64,000 nucleotides of DNA from Pyrenophora tritici-repentis (Eukaryota > Ascomycota > Dothideomycetes > Pleosporales > Pleosporaceae), in the NCBI RefSeq assembly GCF_003171515.1, contig NC_089395.1, forward strand, positions 2,790,001-2,854,000. The letters are read 5' to 3'. Made by a program: the position numbers and the translations under genes. The stretch's first letter is position 1, and the number at the start of each line of letters is the position of its first letter. Shown here one piece after another: positions 21,899 to 34,535 of the stretch. The notes beneath the pieces were generated by a model. The model saw only the letters and a list, made by a program, of their open reading frames with translations, had not been told where the DNA came from and searched no databases.

Positions 21899-22815
21899 CT
21901 CTCTCCCTCTATCTCGTACCCGAACCCTCAAAATCCCAATACCAACTCTCTCAACCACAAATCCCAATTAGCTTGCTCCCTCAAACTGACTTTCTCAACG
22001 TCGTATCTGTTCTTCCTTTCTTTTTGCCTGAAGTACACAGATTCTAAACTCCAATCTTTTTAAGAAAAAATGTCCCAAAGCCAACAGCGAACAAAAAACC
22101 CCTCTCTCAATATATGCATGCCATACCTACAACCACGACCGCTCAGCCTCAAAAACCTCGTTGGTCGCGTCGGCAGCCTGATTACTCGGGTCCCGAACCT
22201 ACGGCATTGAGCTTTGTCGATCAATTCTGCGTAAGCGCGCTTGACTAAAATAAGGCATGGGTGTGGGGAGGGGACCTTGCTGCGCCTGGATATCTGGATA
22301 GTGAACGGGAGTCTTGGTTTGCCGGGGGTAGGGGGATATGGTGATGGAGATAGTGATGGTGTGAGGGAGGTATGAGGATTTAACAAGTGTGTTTTTGTTA
22401 GATCGGGGGAATTTTGCGTCTTGCGCATATCGTTAACTACATGAGGATGGAGTATTCGCACATCTGCTTCCGACATCTTTCTAATCCGCAAAAAACTAGT
22501 TTCTACGAACTCCTATCTTCGCAATCACATCGTCCTGTTTCTCTGAGAAGGAAAGAGAGAGGGCTAGTTGACAAGTGTCGGTTTTACCTGCAGCTAGCGT
22601 CGGAATCCTTGTTCGTATCTCGTATCTCGTATTGCACAAATTCGTATATCGTATTACTGTCGCACTGACATTATACAATACTACTACTCCTACTCCTACT
22701 GCATCTATCCAACCCCAAAACAACCTCTACCTAAACACCTATGCACCCTAACTTTTTAAACGGCAAACATCTCCCGAACGCACCCTTCCGTACCCATTTC
22801 CACTCTCACCAGCCC
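21899..22815. other. Intergenic
   Basis: This is the upstream region of the GT28-tail gene, C/T-rich at 21900-22060, and the downstream region of the small gene at 22816. The frame 22060-22491 (minus) has no recognisable motif. Confidence 0.4.
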
Positions 22816-23106
22816 TCAGTGTGTCGATTTCCCCCGGTAGTTCAACGCACTCCAGGGCTGCGCGCTATTCTTCTCGGACGACCACCTTTCAAATGGGGAC
22901 TCGGTGGGTTTGCTCTCGCTTTCTCCTGTCTGACGCGGGTTGGTTTGCGGAGAGCTTGTCAGGAACGGATCGGCCTGTGGTGGGTTGGTCTGTTTGCCGT
23001 CGACTTCGACCCATGCTCCAATACCCCTCAGAATCTCGGGGTTCTGGCTAGAAAGGATATGATCAGTAAACCTGCTTTATCGAGGGGGGAACATGATGTA
23101 CCTCAT
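22816..23106 (-). CDS. Small hypothetical protein (78 residues) with a 5-nt first exon
   Basis: The minus strand is open from 23047 to a TGA at 22816-22818 and has a protein-like composition with no Met near its start. A 54-nt intron (23048-23101; GTACAT donor, TTTACTGAT branch, CTTTCTAG acceptor) joins it in frame to an exon of only five bases, ATGAG (23102-23106). The product begins MSQNPEILRGIGAWVEVDGK and ends NYRGKSTH; the C-terminal 45 residues are Pro/Ser/Glu-rich and likely disordered. I do not recognise a family. A TATA-like TTATATAA at 23133-23140 lies very close to the ATG, which would make a very short leader, so the start is less certain than the second exon. Confidence 0.55.
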
Positions 23107-25156
23107 ATCTGCAATAGATATAATGGCGTCTGTTATATAAAATTGGTAGAGTTCAAGTCCGGTGTTCGTGTTCAACGTTTCAGGAGTATGCGATGAGATG
23201 AAATGAAATGAAATGAACTCTAGAAACTTAATCAATCTGTTGGCGTACTAGCAAGAGCTGTGGGTTTGTGATGGTAGCTTTCCTCCATTCTTGCCGAGAG
23301 TCTTATACCTATGTCATGGAAAGCAACAGCCTCACAAACAATGCCTTTATGGGACGAGACACTCCCGTGGAAACAATGAATAGCAGCTTTGTAAGACGGC
23401 CACTTTGTTTCCGGCTCTATAGCTTTCGGTATGGCCGGTGACTCGTGTCTTGACGATCACTGCGAAAGGATGTTACCGGCCTCTATGGTGTTTATCGGTC
23501 AAGGAGGGTACAGGAACAAAGGTGCATTAACAAAAAGGACCTTTTCTTTGTTTGCCACACAAGGCAAAAAGTGTAAGGCTACTCTGTTTCAAACAGCGGC
23601 TATACAGAAGTGGGGGCCGTGTTGGTGTTGCTTCGTGCAGCAGTGAAAGTCTGCCGCGTTTCGTACCTGAGCTGAGGCGCATTACTATTTGCGGTACGCA
23701 GGGATAATGTGATCTAAGACACTTGCATTTGATTGGCTGGAAGGCTTAAATGCCTCTGACGCATGAGCCTCTACCACTCTGCTCAGCCCATGGCCGCGTC
23801 AGGTAGGTACTCTGAGCTCCCGGAGTAGTCCTTCACTAAATCCTTTTCTTACAAACGCGCAGACGGATAGCACACAGCCGGCTTGCATTGGGAGGCCGCA
23901 CAGAATACGGATTCAGCCTCACGGAGTGATAGAGCCGTGGCTTTTCATGTTCAGCTGATGCCGTCCGACCGCTGTTGGCACTCGGCTACCTGTGCCTCAC
24001 AGGCACCCTGGCCGAGCAGATGCCAACACACCAACATTCAAACCCGAAACAGAGTCCGCCTGGTTTAGCGCAATGTAGTGATTGCAGCAATCGAAAAAGA
24101 GGCGACATACTCATTTCGACTCATTCTACCGATCAATGGGACGAAAATAAGCCGGCTCAAGAGGTGCTCGTCATCTTGGAAACCGATTTGCGATTGGGTA
24201 CGTGTCTAGCACTGAAGGAGCGGGTGTGTGTATTATGCTAACTTGTACAGCGTGCGCAGGCTAAGGGATGGACGAAATGGCAAAGGATTGTAAAGAAGAG
24301 TCTAAGCGTAACATGGGAGGGAGTTTTGTATGCGGAGCATCAGCACCGTTTGGTGTTCGAAGGCAAGCAGACGGTCATCTCTAAAGTTGGCCGTGTAAAA
24401 AGAACGCGCGTCCCGACTATCGGGACAAAAGGTCTGCGGTCGATTTGGATTTCACCAACTCTGTTGCTCCTGGTAAGCTCAACGATACAAGGCTTGATGA
24501 TATGTTGACAAGCCAGTGGAGATGAGTATTACACTTGTGCTCGACGACGTGGACGTTCACAGGTCTAGTAGTCATCGCGATTATATCAGGATTTTACGTC
24601 TTCGGATAATCTCTGATTAATTATTAGAGTCCTATCATACCACCCCATAACATCCAACCCACTACACAACACTACTACCCTCAAAAATCGTCTACATCTC
24701 CTACAAAAACATCGAAACCCCCATACAAACCAGCCATCTACACCACACGTCCGCAGAAAAAGCACAGGATACCAAGTTCCACCTACCTACCTTTCTCTCC
24801 TTCACCCCAGAACAACACCCTCCGTTTCCAGCATCTTTAGTCTGTAGTTACGAAAAAAGAAAAAAAAAGATTCGTTTGGAGTATATAACGATAACGATAA
24901 CCAACACCTGCCCCCCCTCTACCCCTACCACTGCTGTCCTGTCTTTACTTTCTGACCTGCAGTCTCGTATACGAAATCCCACCACACACCACCACTACAC
25001 CACCACGACCAAGACAAGCACAAATAAGCATCTCTCGTATAGAACTGTATATACGTACCTCTCACACAAACATCCACCTTACCGCACCGCGCGCCATCTT
25101 GATCTTAATCTTAATCCGAATGCCAATCACTAGCATTACTCTCGCCAAACTCACTC
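23107..25156. other. Two-kb region without a firmly supported gene
   Basis: Mostly featureless. One candidate lies at 24069-24508 on the plus strand: a 53-nt intron-like segment (24198-24250, GTACGT donor, perfect TGCTAAC branch, CAG acceptor) joins two open frames, the second reading Lys/Arg-rich protein (RAQAKGWTKWQRIVKKSLSV). It has no ATG that I can place and no known homology, so I do not call a gene. A 24840-24870 A/G-rich run and C/A-rich microsatellite-like sequence precede 25111. Confidence 0.35.
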
Positions 25157-27290
25157 CTATAGCGCCTACAAGCCACACCGAAAAAAAACGTCAGAAAACC
25201 AATCCATTTCATCTAAAAAGAAATAGAGGGGAGGACAAAAAAACACACTTACTCGTCCCTTCCCCCCAGATTCACTCGACTCCCCTTGTTGCATACCCAA
25301 CTTGCTCGCATCCAACTTGGCCAACCCACTCGCCCCCAACGTATCCCCAAGCGTATCCTCACCCCACGCCCCACTCTTCCCCTCGATCAAATTCCTCATC
25401 ATATCCTTCAACTCCCTAACCTCCTTCCTCAACTCCCTGACCTCCAGCACGGCAGTATCAAACTCCACATTCGGCCTCGAAGCCTTGACCTTCTTATCCC
25501 AACCATCAGCCTCAAAATCACACCCTTCAAGAACCTGTTCCCATTCCATGGTGGTATCCTCGTCGTCCTCGCCGCGGCGCCGATTCTCTTTCACAACCCA
25601 AGCTTCCTGCTGCTCAAGCAGGGCGGTAACGAGGAGGAGCGGGGAGTAAATAACCGCCATGACCATGTCGTTTAGTTTATCGTAGCGGGCAGAGTCCATC
25701 CACCATTCAAACGGCAGTATGAGGAAGACCATTTCGATGAGGTTGAACGGGGCGATGAAGACGTTTTCGTCGGGTGCGCGGACGAATTGCATGGTTTTTT
25801 GCGAGAAGAGCGCCATGTATTCGTCGATTGCGTTTTCGGTAATGTCTTCGTAGGCCGAGTTGTAGAGGGCGATGAGGATGTTGAGCAGGATTACCATTAC
25901 TACGAATGTGAAGATGTAGTAGAGGATTATTCCAAAGGGGGGCTGCAGTTTATCGTGGTTAGTGTGTGGTGTGGGATGGTGATGGGAGACGTTGGATACG
26001 TACGGAGAAGTTGTCGAAACCTTCAAATTCGGGGGACTGCATGACGGCGTTGAGCATGGCTTGGATGACGAACCAGGTGTCGTTTGCGAGCTGGTCGTCT
26101 GCAATATCCAGACCGATGAAAGCTTGGAAAAAGCCAACCATGACAACTAGTAGTAGCGCGAAGAAAATGAGCGACTCGCGCATCATAACTTTGAGTACCA
26201 CAAGCATGGCGCCGAAGAAGCGGAAAGTGTCAAGGTACAAAAGAAGACGCATCCAGAACATGGGCGCAGTAAAGGCCAGGAAATCATAGCTCATCTTGTT
26301 CAGGGTCGTGCGTCTCGTGTCCTTTTCATCACTGACGGGATGTCCTAGAGCTACCATGCGCAACACAAAGGAGACGGTGAGCAGCGCATACAGGGTGCTG
26401 TTGAACATATTCCAGAAAGACAAGTAGTAGCGTCCGACCTTCCAGAACTTGTTCACCTCGTCGCAGATGAAGCCTAGGGTAAAGAGGTACAGCAGACCCT
26501 CGACAACATCGAGATCACCTGAGGGGTTGATGGTGTTGATAGCGCCGGTATAAAGACCCAGGTAGATGAGCGATAGTGCAATTTGCACCCAGTTCTGATA
26601 TTTCGGCACGCGCATACGATCAGGGTCGAGATGCGCCCAATAGCTGGTGTTGGTCTTGTTCTCGTACGTGACGAACCTGCTGGGGTCTTCGTCATCCTGG
26701 ACAATCCAACCGCGCCATAAGTAATTGATGCACTTTTGGTATCCGGACGATCCGATTACCGTCACGGCGTGGAGGTCGACGGCTTTCTCTACAGCGTTAG
26801 CGGGTGTAGTTGGCTCTCCGTCTATCAGAGTCGAATAGCGCTTGAGTAGGACCTCCTCAAACAAATAGGCGGTGTCCTCCTCAGCTTCGATCAAGCGCTT
26901 CGCCATGATCTCTGCCGCCACGGCGCGCACATTATGAAGATCTGCGTCCCATAGCTCGGCCGTAGCCTGTTTCTTAAACCACTTCTTGACCTGCAACAAG
27001 CAGAACACTACACAAGCATTGTGCTCGGGAGCTCCTGCCTGCTTCGCCGTCTCTAGCACCGCCGGGGTGATGATGTGACTATGCGCTTTGGTGATGTGCT
27101 CTTCCTCGAGCTCGCACGGAACGACTTGTTCGATCTGGTGCTTCAATCGCAGCGCTACTATGGTGACATCTTTAGGGTCGATAGGTGGGGGCGGAAGATA
27201 GTGTTCGCGGCGCGAGGTTGGCAAGACTGGCACATGTCAGTACTAGGAATGCATGACTGGTGACAGAACAGGGTTCCTACGCGCGCTCAT
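25157..27290 (-). CDS. yvc1: Vacuolar TRP-type cation channel Yvc1 (TRPY1)
   Basis: Four exons: a 10-nt exon 27281-27290 (ATG plus two codons and one base), 26004-27226, 25253-25942 and a last exon ending at 25157-25165. The first intron (27227-27280) has a textbook TACTGAC branch and removes a stop just upstream of the long frame. The protein is about 643 residues. An N-terminal soluble domain of about 230 residues is followed by multiple membrane segments; conserved fungal Yvc1 features include INYLWRGWIVQDDEDPSRFVTYENK, QNWVQIALSLIYLGLYT, the pore region FFQAFIGLDIADD and the post-pore helix ILLNILIALYNSAYEDI. A coiled coil (VLEVRELRKEVRELKDMM) lies near the C-terminus. The channel releases vacuolar Ca2+ after osmotic shock. 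The last splice acceptor is ambiguous: an alternative at 25212 would add 33 residues, but its intron would be only 40 nt. Confidence 0.92.
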
Positions 27291-27940
27291 CTCATCGTGC
27301 ACTCTGTGCCTTCCATCGTGGCCGTCGGAATTAAACAACTCACTCCACCTCACCATAGTTGCGGTGTGGGTCGGCTTGCGCTTTGTGAAGCCGCGCGGAC
27401 TTATCGAGCTTCGGATCTACCGTCGAGCTTCAGGAGCAACGATGAACAAGACAAGTACAGCAACACGCTGCAATGGTCAAGAATTAGCAACGGCAGAGTG
27501 AACAAAGCAGCTGCGAAGAACAAGAACAGGATAACCGGATCCTGGAATGCTTGGACCGGCAGGGTTCTTCCTGCTAGTGTGTTGGTGTTGGCTGACAGCT
27601 ATCGACTCCACTCCGCCAGCGGCATCGCGCGCATCTCCCGCGCCAGTACCACGCGAGCCGGCCCTAGCTTCTCTTTCCCACTCAACACCATCCGGCATCA
27701 CTACATGAACAAGGCAAGATGGGAATATATTCTTAATTAGCCCATCGGAAGCGGCTTTTTCTTCTTCTCAACTATCCTCATCTAAGCTGGAATGGGTGCC
27801 GGCCTGTCTGGATGCTGTACATGTCGAATTGACTTAACATTCAATTCCGTTGTGTCGACGCCTCAACGCCGGATGCCGGATGCCACTTTTGACCAAGGCC
27901 CGTTGTCATCATCATCTCTCATACAAAACACATCAATTGC
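27291..27940. other. Intergenic: Yvc1 promoter and eIF2-alpha 3' region
   Basis: No gene supported. Frames at 27297-27740 (plus) and 27477-27701 (minus) overlap and lack recognisable motifs. Confidence 0.45.
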
Positions 27941-29024
27941 TTAGTCGGCCTCGGCAACACCGCCCTCATCGCTCGTGCTCTCGTCCTCGTCACCGCTGAC
28001 TTCTTGGTTCTCACGCTCACGCTTCTCCATGAGCGCGGCCAGCTCCGCGTCATCGTTCTCCGTGACGGCCTTGGGAGCCATCTTGACCTGGCAGTCGCCG
28101 CCTGCTTTTGAAATGTTCTCCTTGATGTCGACGATGGCTTGTTCGAGGCATGCGATACCGGCGTTCTTGTCGAGACATTGAGATGTGAGGACTGTGCAAG
28201 TTAGTGAATGATAGAAGAATCATCTGTTGTAATGTCATACCGTAAAGAGGCGGCGATACGAGCTTGACCTTGACCTGGTTGTCGGGTGTGTTCTTTGCCT
28301 CTGCGCATCGAAGGGCCGTCTTGACAGCGTCGATACCCTCGTAACCGAAGCAGGTGACTATGATTGTTAGTTAAGATATCCAAAATCAGTTCATCCTCCC
28401 ACGTACCCTCAATGTCCGACCGCACTTTGGTGGGCTGCGGTGTCAGCCTCTTGCCAATGTAGCTCTGCAGCTCGTCCTTGACCACATCGTTGGGGAACGT
28501 GACATCATTCCAGACCTCGGGGTTGGTAATGCTGAGCTTGAAAGCATCAATCGAGTGTCCGTACTTCTTGTTCAGCGGCCAGCCGATGCTCTGGTAGATG
28601 TCCTCGATGGGCGTCTGTGTCTTCTCGGCAACGTGGCGCATAATGCTGTGCACCATCTTGGACTTGTTGTATCGCTCCTCGCACTTTACGATATCCTCAG
28701 GCGACACACGGCGCTTTGACAGATCAATGTAGCCCTTGTCCTTGTCCACACGGAGTACGACGACGACTTCGTTGCGACCAACTCGGATGAGCTTCTGGAT
28801 GGATCGAATACGTCTTCGCGACAATTCTGACAACAGAATCATACCGTCGATGTTGTCTGCATTTATCAGCAAAATTCCTGATGCTCTCCTCATGCCCGAA
28901 ACCCACCGTATTCCAACAGCTTGACGTATGCGCCCATCTCTGCAATTTGTTTGACATTGACCATGACAAAACTCTCCACCTCCGGGTACTTCTCCTCATA
29001 GAACCGGCAATTTGTTAGAGACAT
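27941..29024 (-). CDS. sui2: Translation initiation factor eIF2 alpha subunit
   Basis: Four exons (28907-29024, 28857-28906 removed; 28407-28856; 28241-28357; 27941-28191) with introns of 50, 49 and 49 nt give 311 residues, the normal eIF2-alpha length. It starts [20 protein letters not shown], has an S1/OB domain, and carries [13 protein letters not shown], where the Ser of ELS is the residue known as Ser51, phosphorylated by Gcn2-type kinases to slow translation. The middle helical domain and the alpha/beta C-terminal domain ([19 protein letters not shown]) follow, and the tail is acidic ([12 protein letters not shown]). The protein is part of the eIF2-GTP-Met-tRNAi complex in the cytosol. 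All junctions are in frame. Confidence 0.97.
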
Positions 29025-29654
29025 GTTGTGTGAATGTGCTCCTTCTCTCCTATGTGGTTTTTGGTGGAGTCGTTGGACTAGCTGTCAAGGAGGGGTCGCT
29101 TCGTATTGTTCTCGCGCGCCTGTCGGGAGTTTGCAGAATTCGTCGACGTGCACGGTTTGCGGGCGGCCGTTGATGTATCTCTCGGCAGTATGCGTCGTGT
29201 AGTTAGCGGAGACCGAGCAGAAGCGTCAAAGGTTGCAGTGACTCAACTGAAAGATTTACCCACTCGGGCTGTGTGGCACGCCGCCGCCGTGGGGCAAACA
29301 ACGCTAGTCTAATTCGGGTATCGTGTCATCCATCGTCCCATCGTTCCGCAACCACATCTCAACCAAGGTGAATTCACATGCTGAAGAGGCTTAACCCTAA
29401 GAATATGACAAGATTGATATCATCAAGCAAGGACAAGAAAGACAAAAGAAGAAGAGCATGGATCATGAACTTGATTATCGAGCTATAATCGAATCTCATT
29501 ATCTACATGTACCTGCATATCTGCATCATCAGGCCGAATCGTAGATCACCTGAAACTAAAACGCCTGGTATGATATCCGCCAGCCTGAAAAACAAGATCA
29601 CACCGGAGTCCCATATTGGACGTACCCGATAAGATGGTGTGGGCGCTGGAAGCT
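29025..29654. other. Intergenic: eIF2-alpha promoter and 3' region of the wall-protein gene
   Basis: No gene supported; the short frame 29106-29312 (plus) has no recognisable feature. Confidence 0.45.
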
Positions 29655-30379
29655 CTAGATGCCGAAGACAGCCATGAGGGCACCGCCGAAGAGAGCAGCA
29701 GTGGCCATGTTGACAGCACCGGCGGCAGCAGTGAACTCGGGAGGTACAGTGTAGGAAGCACTGGCAGACTCACTGGCGCTAGCGACGCCGGTGCTAGTGG
29801 CCGGGGCTGCAGTCGTAGAGTTCAAGGGGTAAGGCACTGACATGGTCGGGCTGACGATCGTCGATGGGAAGCCAGTCGAGTTGGCGGTGCCATTGGCAGT
29901 GATAATGTGAAAGTGCGACGTGGGAACGATCATGCTAACTTGAATCTTGGAAGTCTTGAATGCTTGTCAACAGATCATTCGTAAGTAGTAGTTCAAGAGG
30001 GGATACTTACCATAGGCACAGAGGGCTCCACAGGGGTAGGCGGTCCAATGGGGTAGATGGTCATGTTTCCGGAATCAGAGGTCGAAGTCGAGGACACGGA
30101 GCCGATCGAAGTAGTCGGGGCAACATCAGTCGTGTCGGCAGCAGAGGACACTGCCGTGGACGCGCCCTCAGTACCACCGGGAGACTGCAGAGTGACCGTG
30201 ACCGTGGGAGTAACCACCGTAGTGACCGTCTTGCAAAAAGAGTTAGAGGTCAACTCGATCGAAGTGTGAGTCACAGTCTCCACAGACGTGACGCACGGGG
30301 GCGCAGCCGAGTAATAAGTGCTCGAAAGCGCGACATTGAAGAGCGCGGTCGAGGCGACAAGGTACTTGAAGAAAGTCAT
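29655..30379 (-). CDS. Putative GPI-anchored Ser/Thr-rich cell-wall protein
   Basis: Exon 1 (30011-30379) and exon 2 (29655-29954) are joined over a 56-nt intron starting GTAAGT, giving 222 residues; an acceptor 9 nt further on would also keep frame. The N-terminus MTFFKYLVASTALFNVALSS is a signal peptide. The body is rich in Ser, Thr, Val and Pro, with sequons such as NGT, NST and NMT. The C-terminus ends in a hydrophobic tail (about 22 residues, NMATAALFGGALMAVFGI) preceded by small residues, the pattern of a GPI-attachment signal. Two Cys residues sit near the N-terminus. It is likely a glycosylated surface protein; I recognise no catalytic domain. Confidence 0.8.
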
Positions 30380-31048
30380 TGCTGCTGTTTTTTCTCGGTT
30401 GTGAGCTTGAGAGTGTTTGGCAGTAATCAAAGGTGTAGCTTGAGGCTGCTTAGCTTGACTTGACTTGCTTTGAAGTGGGGTTGACGAGCGGGTTGCGTTG
30501 ACTGGAGTTGAACGAGTGTGGAGCGCTGGTGTCGAGGAAGAAGAAGACGAGAGGCGGGGTCTGTTGTTTTTATCTCTTTGTGGGTGGCGTGTTTGCTTAG
30601 CGTAATTTCTGATAATGCCAAGGCTTGTGTTGCCTGATGGACAGGAGGGCAGGAGCGCAATCGCGTGGCAGCAGTGAATGCGAGAACGCGAGTTTATGAG
30701 CATCCTATTTAGCACATGTTCTATTGAATGTGCTATCAATTGTGGCAATAGAGGCACAGTATGACAAGACGTGTATGCTAGAGGTGCATGTCACGTGACG
30801 GGTTCCTTCATCTGAACTCTTCAACCCCCTGAACAATCAAGTAAAACACACCATACGCTGTAACATTCAATTACTACCCTAGGGTATCAAAGATATTTAT
30901 GTATGCAAGATATAGTAGCCAATCATCTCACTGTTCTTGTGAAGTGACTGAGAAGAAACACATACTCAGCTCTTAATGAATAACTAAGATATACAGTGTG
31001 AAAACCTAGCGCGAGACAACCCAGCCTTCATCAAACCCCAGCATTACT
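30380..31048. other. Intergenic
   Basis: This is the 5' region of the wall-protein gene (C/T-rich just upstream of its ATG on the minus strand) and the 3' flank of the Spo71-like gene. No gene supported. Confidence 0.45.
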
Positions 31049-34000
31049 CTATTTAGCATTACCACTTTCCTCGAACCTGAAATCCGGATTACCATCATCT
31101 CCCTGTATCCTTTCAATCTCTGTTTGAATCGCCAACACCCAGTGATCACGCTCTGCACGCGACCGAGCCCGAAAGACCACACTACGACCCTTGCTGCCCA
31201 ACTTAGCGACGCGCTTCAATTTCGTCCGCTTGCCCTCCTTGCGATTTTGTTCGCCACCACCAGCGCCTTCTTCTGCGCGGAACCAGCTCTTGGCTTTACC
31301 GTGCCAGATGACAAATGTCGTCATGACATCCTCGTCTGTAGACGTCCAACCATCCTCCAGATAGATGCGTGGCAGAGCGTGGTGGCCTGGCTTGTTGGCA
31401 TCGAAGGTTTGGTTCTGGTAGAGGAGATCACTCTCTGTAAGCAGACCCGAGTAGATGTAGCAGTCTTTGAGATCCAAGTTTGCGATGCGCTCATGGTGGA
31501 TGTTTGCGAGTTGTTTTCCGACCCTATTTCGCAACACATCGCGGAAGATGAGTAATGTTCCGGCGGTGAGTATGACGCTGCAACGCGTGAAGGGAGCGTG
31601 GATGCGTGGCTTGCGGTAGAGCATCCCACTCATATGAACACTACGGCACCCACCGATGCCACACATGTTGTAGAGCTGTGGGGATGCAAAAGACTGTGTC
31701 ACTTCCCACTTGCGAGCGAATTGACCAACATGAGCTTCTGTTTCTTCGTCAATCTTAAGGGCGCTGAGGTTGCGTTCACGCGTGGACTTGTAGAGTACAA
31801 TGTCAGCTGCAGTACGGTGCTTCCAGTACTTTGCAAGCGCTCGTAGATGTTGTATCCATTCCTTTCGGCGGGCTTTGTTAGCGGCCTGTAGACGAATGAT
31901 GAGGCCGTTCTTCATCACCAGCTCAAGACTGCGGTTGATATCGACCTCGTTTGTAGCACCGTCATTACTCATCGAGTCATCGACATCTTCATCAAAGTCT
32001 ACGTCCGAACCGTCTTCGAGGTCCGCATCAGCGGGGCTAGCACCTAGTCGGGCTTTACGAACCTTGACCACGTCGGCCAAGTTGATGTATCCGTCGCAGT
32101 TGAGCAGATTCTGTTCTTTGCGCGCCGCTTCATCCGCTGCATCCTCATCGCGCAGTCGTCTGGCCTCGGGCGTGCTTGATTGACCATCCACCAGCCACTC
32201 GATTTCGCCATCTTGTAGCCCATACGGGTTGACAGCCCAGCTGTCCGGCACTGCGTCTTTGACGGCCTGAGCTGTCGGCACCGCGGCATTTTCCGAGGCA
32301 GGCAGTTTCGGTGGTGGGGGTGGAGTGACCTTGGTGGGACGTGAAAAGACCAGGAACTGATCATGGCTGGCAAAGTACAACTGCTTGTGGTACATGAGTC
32401 CTAGCCGCTTTGCCCTCCCTCGCTGGCCCGTCAGTCTAATCAGGAAGCCCTCCACAGGAACCGGCTCTGTTAGCGTCTTACGCTTCTTCTTCGTTATCGC
32501 TGTTGTAGGATAATGTGTCTTTGGTCGCAGTTCCAGTTCGTGCGACTTGAGCATGGCTATGGTGCCGTACATCTTTCGTTCGTTTGCTCCATGTATCCAT
32601 TCGAGCCGATCGTATCGCTTCCAAGCCAGACCTATGCGCTGGTCCTTGATCCACGAGTCTAACACGTCCCGCCATTCTGGCGAGTCTTGTAATTGATCCA
32701 AGCAGCGTCTGATCAAGTCCTCCGCAACAGCCTGTTCCTCATGCATTGTCCTCAGTACAGCCTCTTCGGCGTTTGCCGCCTTGTGCACTGCATTTTGGGA
32801 CGCCTCCAGTTTCTCGAACGGGTTGACTATTCGTACGCTAAGGCTCATGTCTGGTATGTTGATTTGGAGCTCAGAGGCGCGCAGCCAGCCGAGGACATTT
32901 CTAAGAAAGGTATACCACTCGACGGCATTGGAGGCGGTTCGGGCCTGCATGATGAATATCAGGGTTTCCCGTGACCCGGGCGACGAAACGACTATAGACT
33001 TGTCCAGCGACGAATAAAGGTTGACTTTGCTAGTTTTCCGGCCCAGTGGAATTGTATATGCAGCCTTCTTGCTTGCACCGGCATGTTCAATTTCCGGAAT
33101 GACCTGTCAAGGAAGTTAGCGCTGCAAGTCTGCTGGCAGTGTCTGAAGCTCACCCTAGTCTGGTAAAATTGCAGCACAAAGTCGGCGTCGTTAACGTGAC
33201 TATGCCGGCAAACCACCATATACTCCCGCCACTTGTCTTTGACGCGAGACACAACTCGTTGATTGACGTTCTCATCAAAATCTTCTGGAACCTCTGCTGC
33301 AGCATCGACTCGGACGAGCATTCGCTCCATCTTCACGACAAGCCCGTCCTTTATCTTTTGCCTCCGAACCTTGCTGCCTGCTCTCTGAACGGTCATCTGC
33401 GCTTTCTTTGCTTTGAGTTGGATGTTAGCCAGCCTAGAGTCTTCAGGAATGTCGAATTTGACCAAATTCTGTAGCTTCGACTTTTTGCGCGTCAACTCTC
33501 CCGTCGCAGGATCTGTTCCATTCAACTCTCCCGAGGGAGTTGAGCGAATCTCTGACCTCTTCTTGACCCTTGCCAGTATGCTTTTCGCGGGTGGTGTCGG
33601 ATCGACATCAGCGGGAGCCGGGGCCTTGTTACTGTCAGCCTTATGTAGTAGAGACGATGTTGAGTTAGCATCTACAGAAGCGGCTCCGGTAGTCGATGCA
33701 GCAGCACCAAAGCTTTCGACGTTGGACAACGGTCGTTTTCCGAGAGCCTTGGCTCCTGGCTCATCTTGGCTTGGAGGGAGCTGTAATCCATTCGCCTGTG
33801 CCCGTTCGGAGTCGTCTCCATCTGTAATGGGTGTAGAGGATGCGGTGACAAATGACTTGTTACTTGATCGAAGGGTCCTCTGTTCCGTGTTGGCACCGTT
33901 TGCATGGCTCTCGTCCTCTTGATCTTCCTCATCCTCTGGTTCGGATGGCGCGTCGACAAACTCATCTTCTTCGGTATCTACTATGACATGGCTCTTTTGC

Positions 34001-34535
34001 TCTGAGCCCCGAGGTATCGCTAAAGCAGGGGGTGTTGTCGCAGTCGCACCTGCCGTGCCATTTGCGCCGCTAGCCTCGGATTCCTGCGCGCCTTCCTCTT
34101 CTTCTGCTTCGAGTTCTTCGGGCTGGGGGAAGCTGTGTTGGAAGAGGGCAGACGAACTGGGGCCTTCCTGGCCGCTCAGCTGGCGTTGGCGCGCCTCACG
34201 CGGGTCTGAGGAGAAGGTCGCGGCGCGCGATGAGTAATTGATTCGTAGATGGTGTTTGTACCAGTCATGTCGACGTTTGCTCAGCCATGCAGTCTATAGA
34301 TATTCAGTCAGCGCTGGCCTGAGAGACACATTGGGAAGCATACCGGGATAGGACCGATGAAGTAGCGCCTCGACGTGAGGTGTAAATGTTCAGGTGTCGC
34401 ATGTTGCTGCAATTCTTAGTACCTGACATGTCATGTAGCTGCAATAAATCATACCAGTCGCTGTGCGGTATATGAATCCGGGGAGAGATTGGGGACTTCA
34501 GGCTGGTGCCATGAGCGGCGCTGCTGTTCGGGCAT
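31049..34535 (-). CDS. Spo71/Mug56-like PH-domain protein
   Basis: Four exons (34455-34535, 34344-34406, 33154-34293, 31049-33103; introns 48, 50 and 50 nt) give 1112 residues. The small first two exons restore MPEQQRRSWHQPEVPNLSPD and SRRYFIGPIP, which runs on into TAWLSKRRHDWYK; this RYFIGP-P..WL....WYK pattern matches the N-terminal Spo7_2_N domain of the Spo71 family. Then come an acidic disordered region, a basic helical region (about residues 230-330), and at least two PH-like domains in the second half, around EGFLIRLTGQRGRAKRLGLMY to WIQHLRALAKYW and around SGMLYRKPRIHAPFTRCSVIL to HWVLAIQTEIERI. Yeast Spo71 acts at the prospore membrane with Vps13; in filamentous fungi a lipid-binding membrane role is inferred. 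The family name rests on remembered patterns. Confidence 0.85.
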
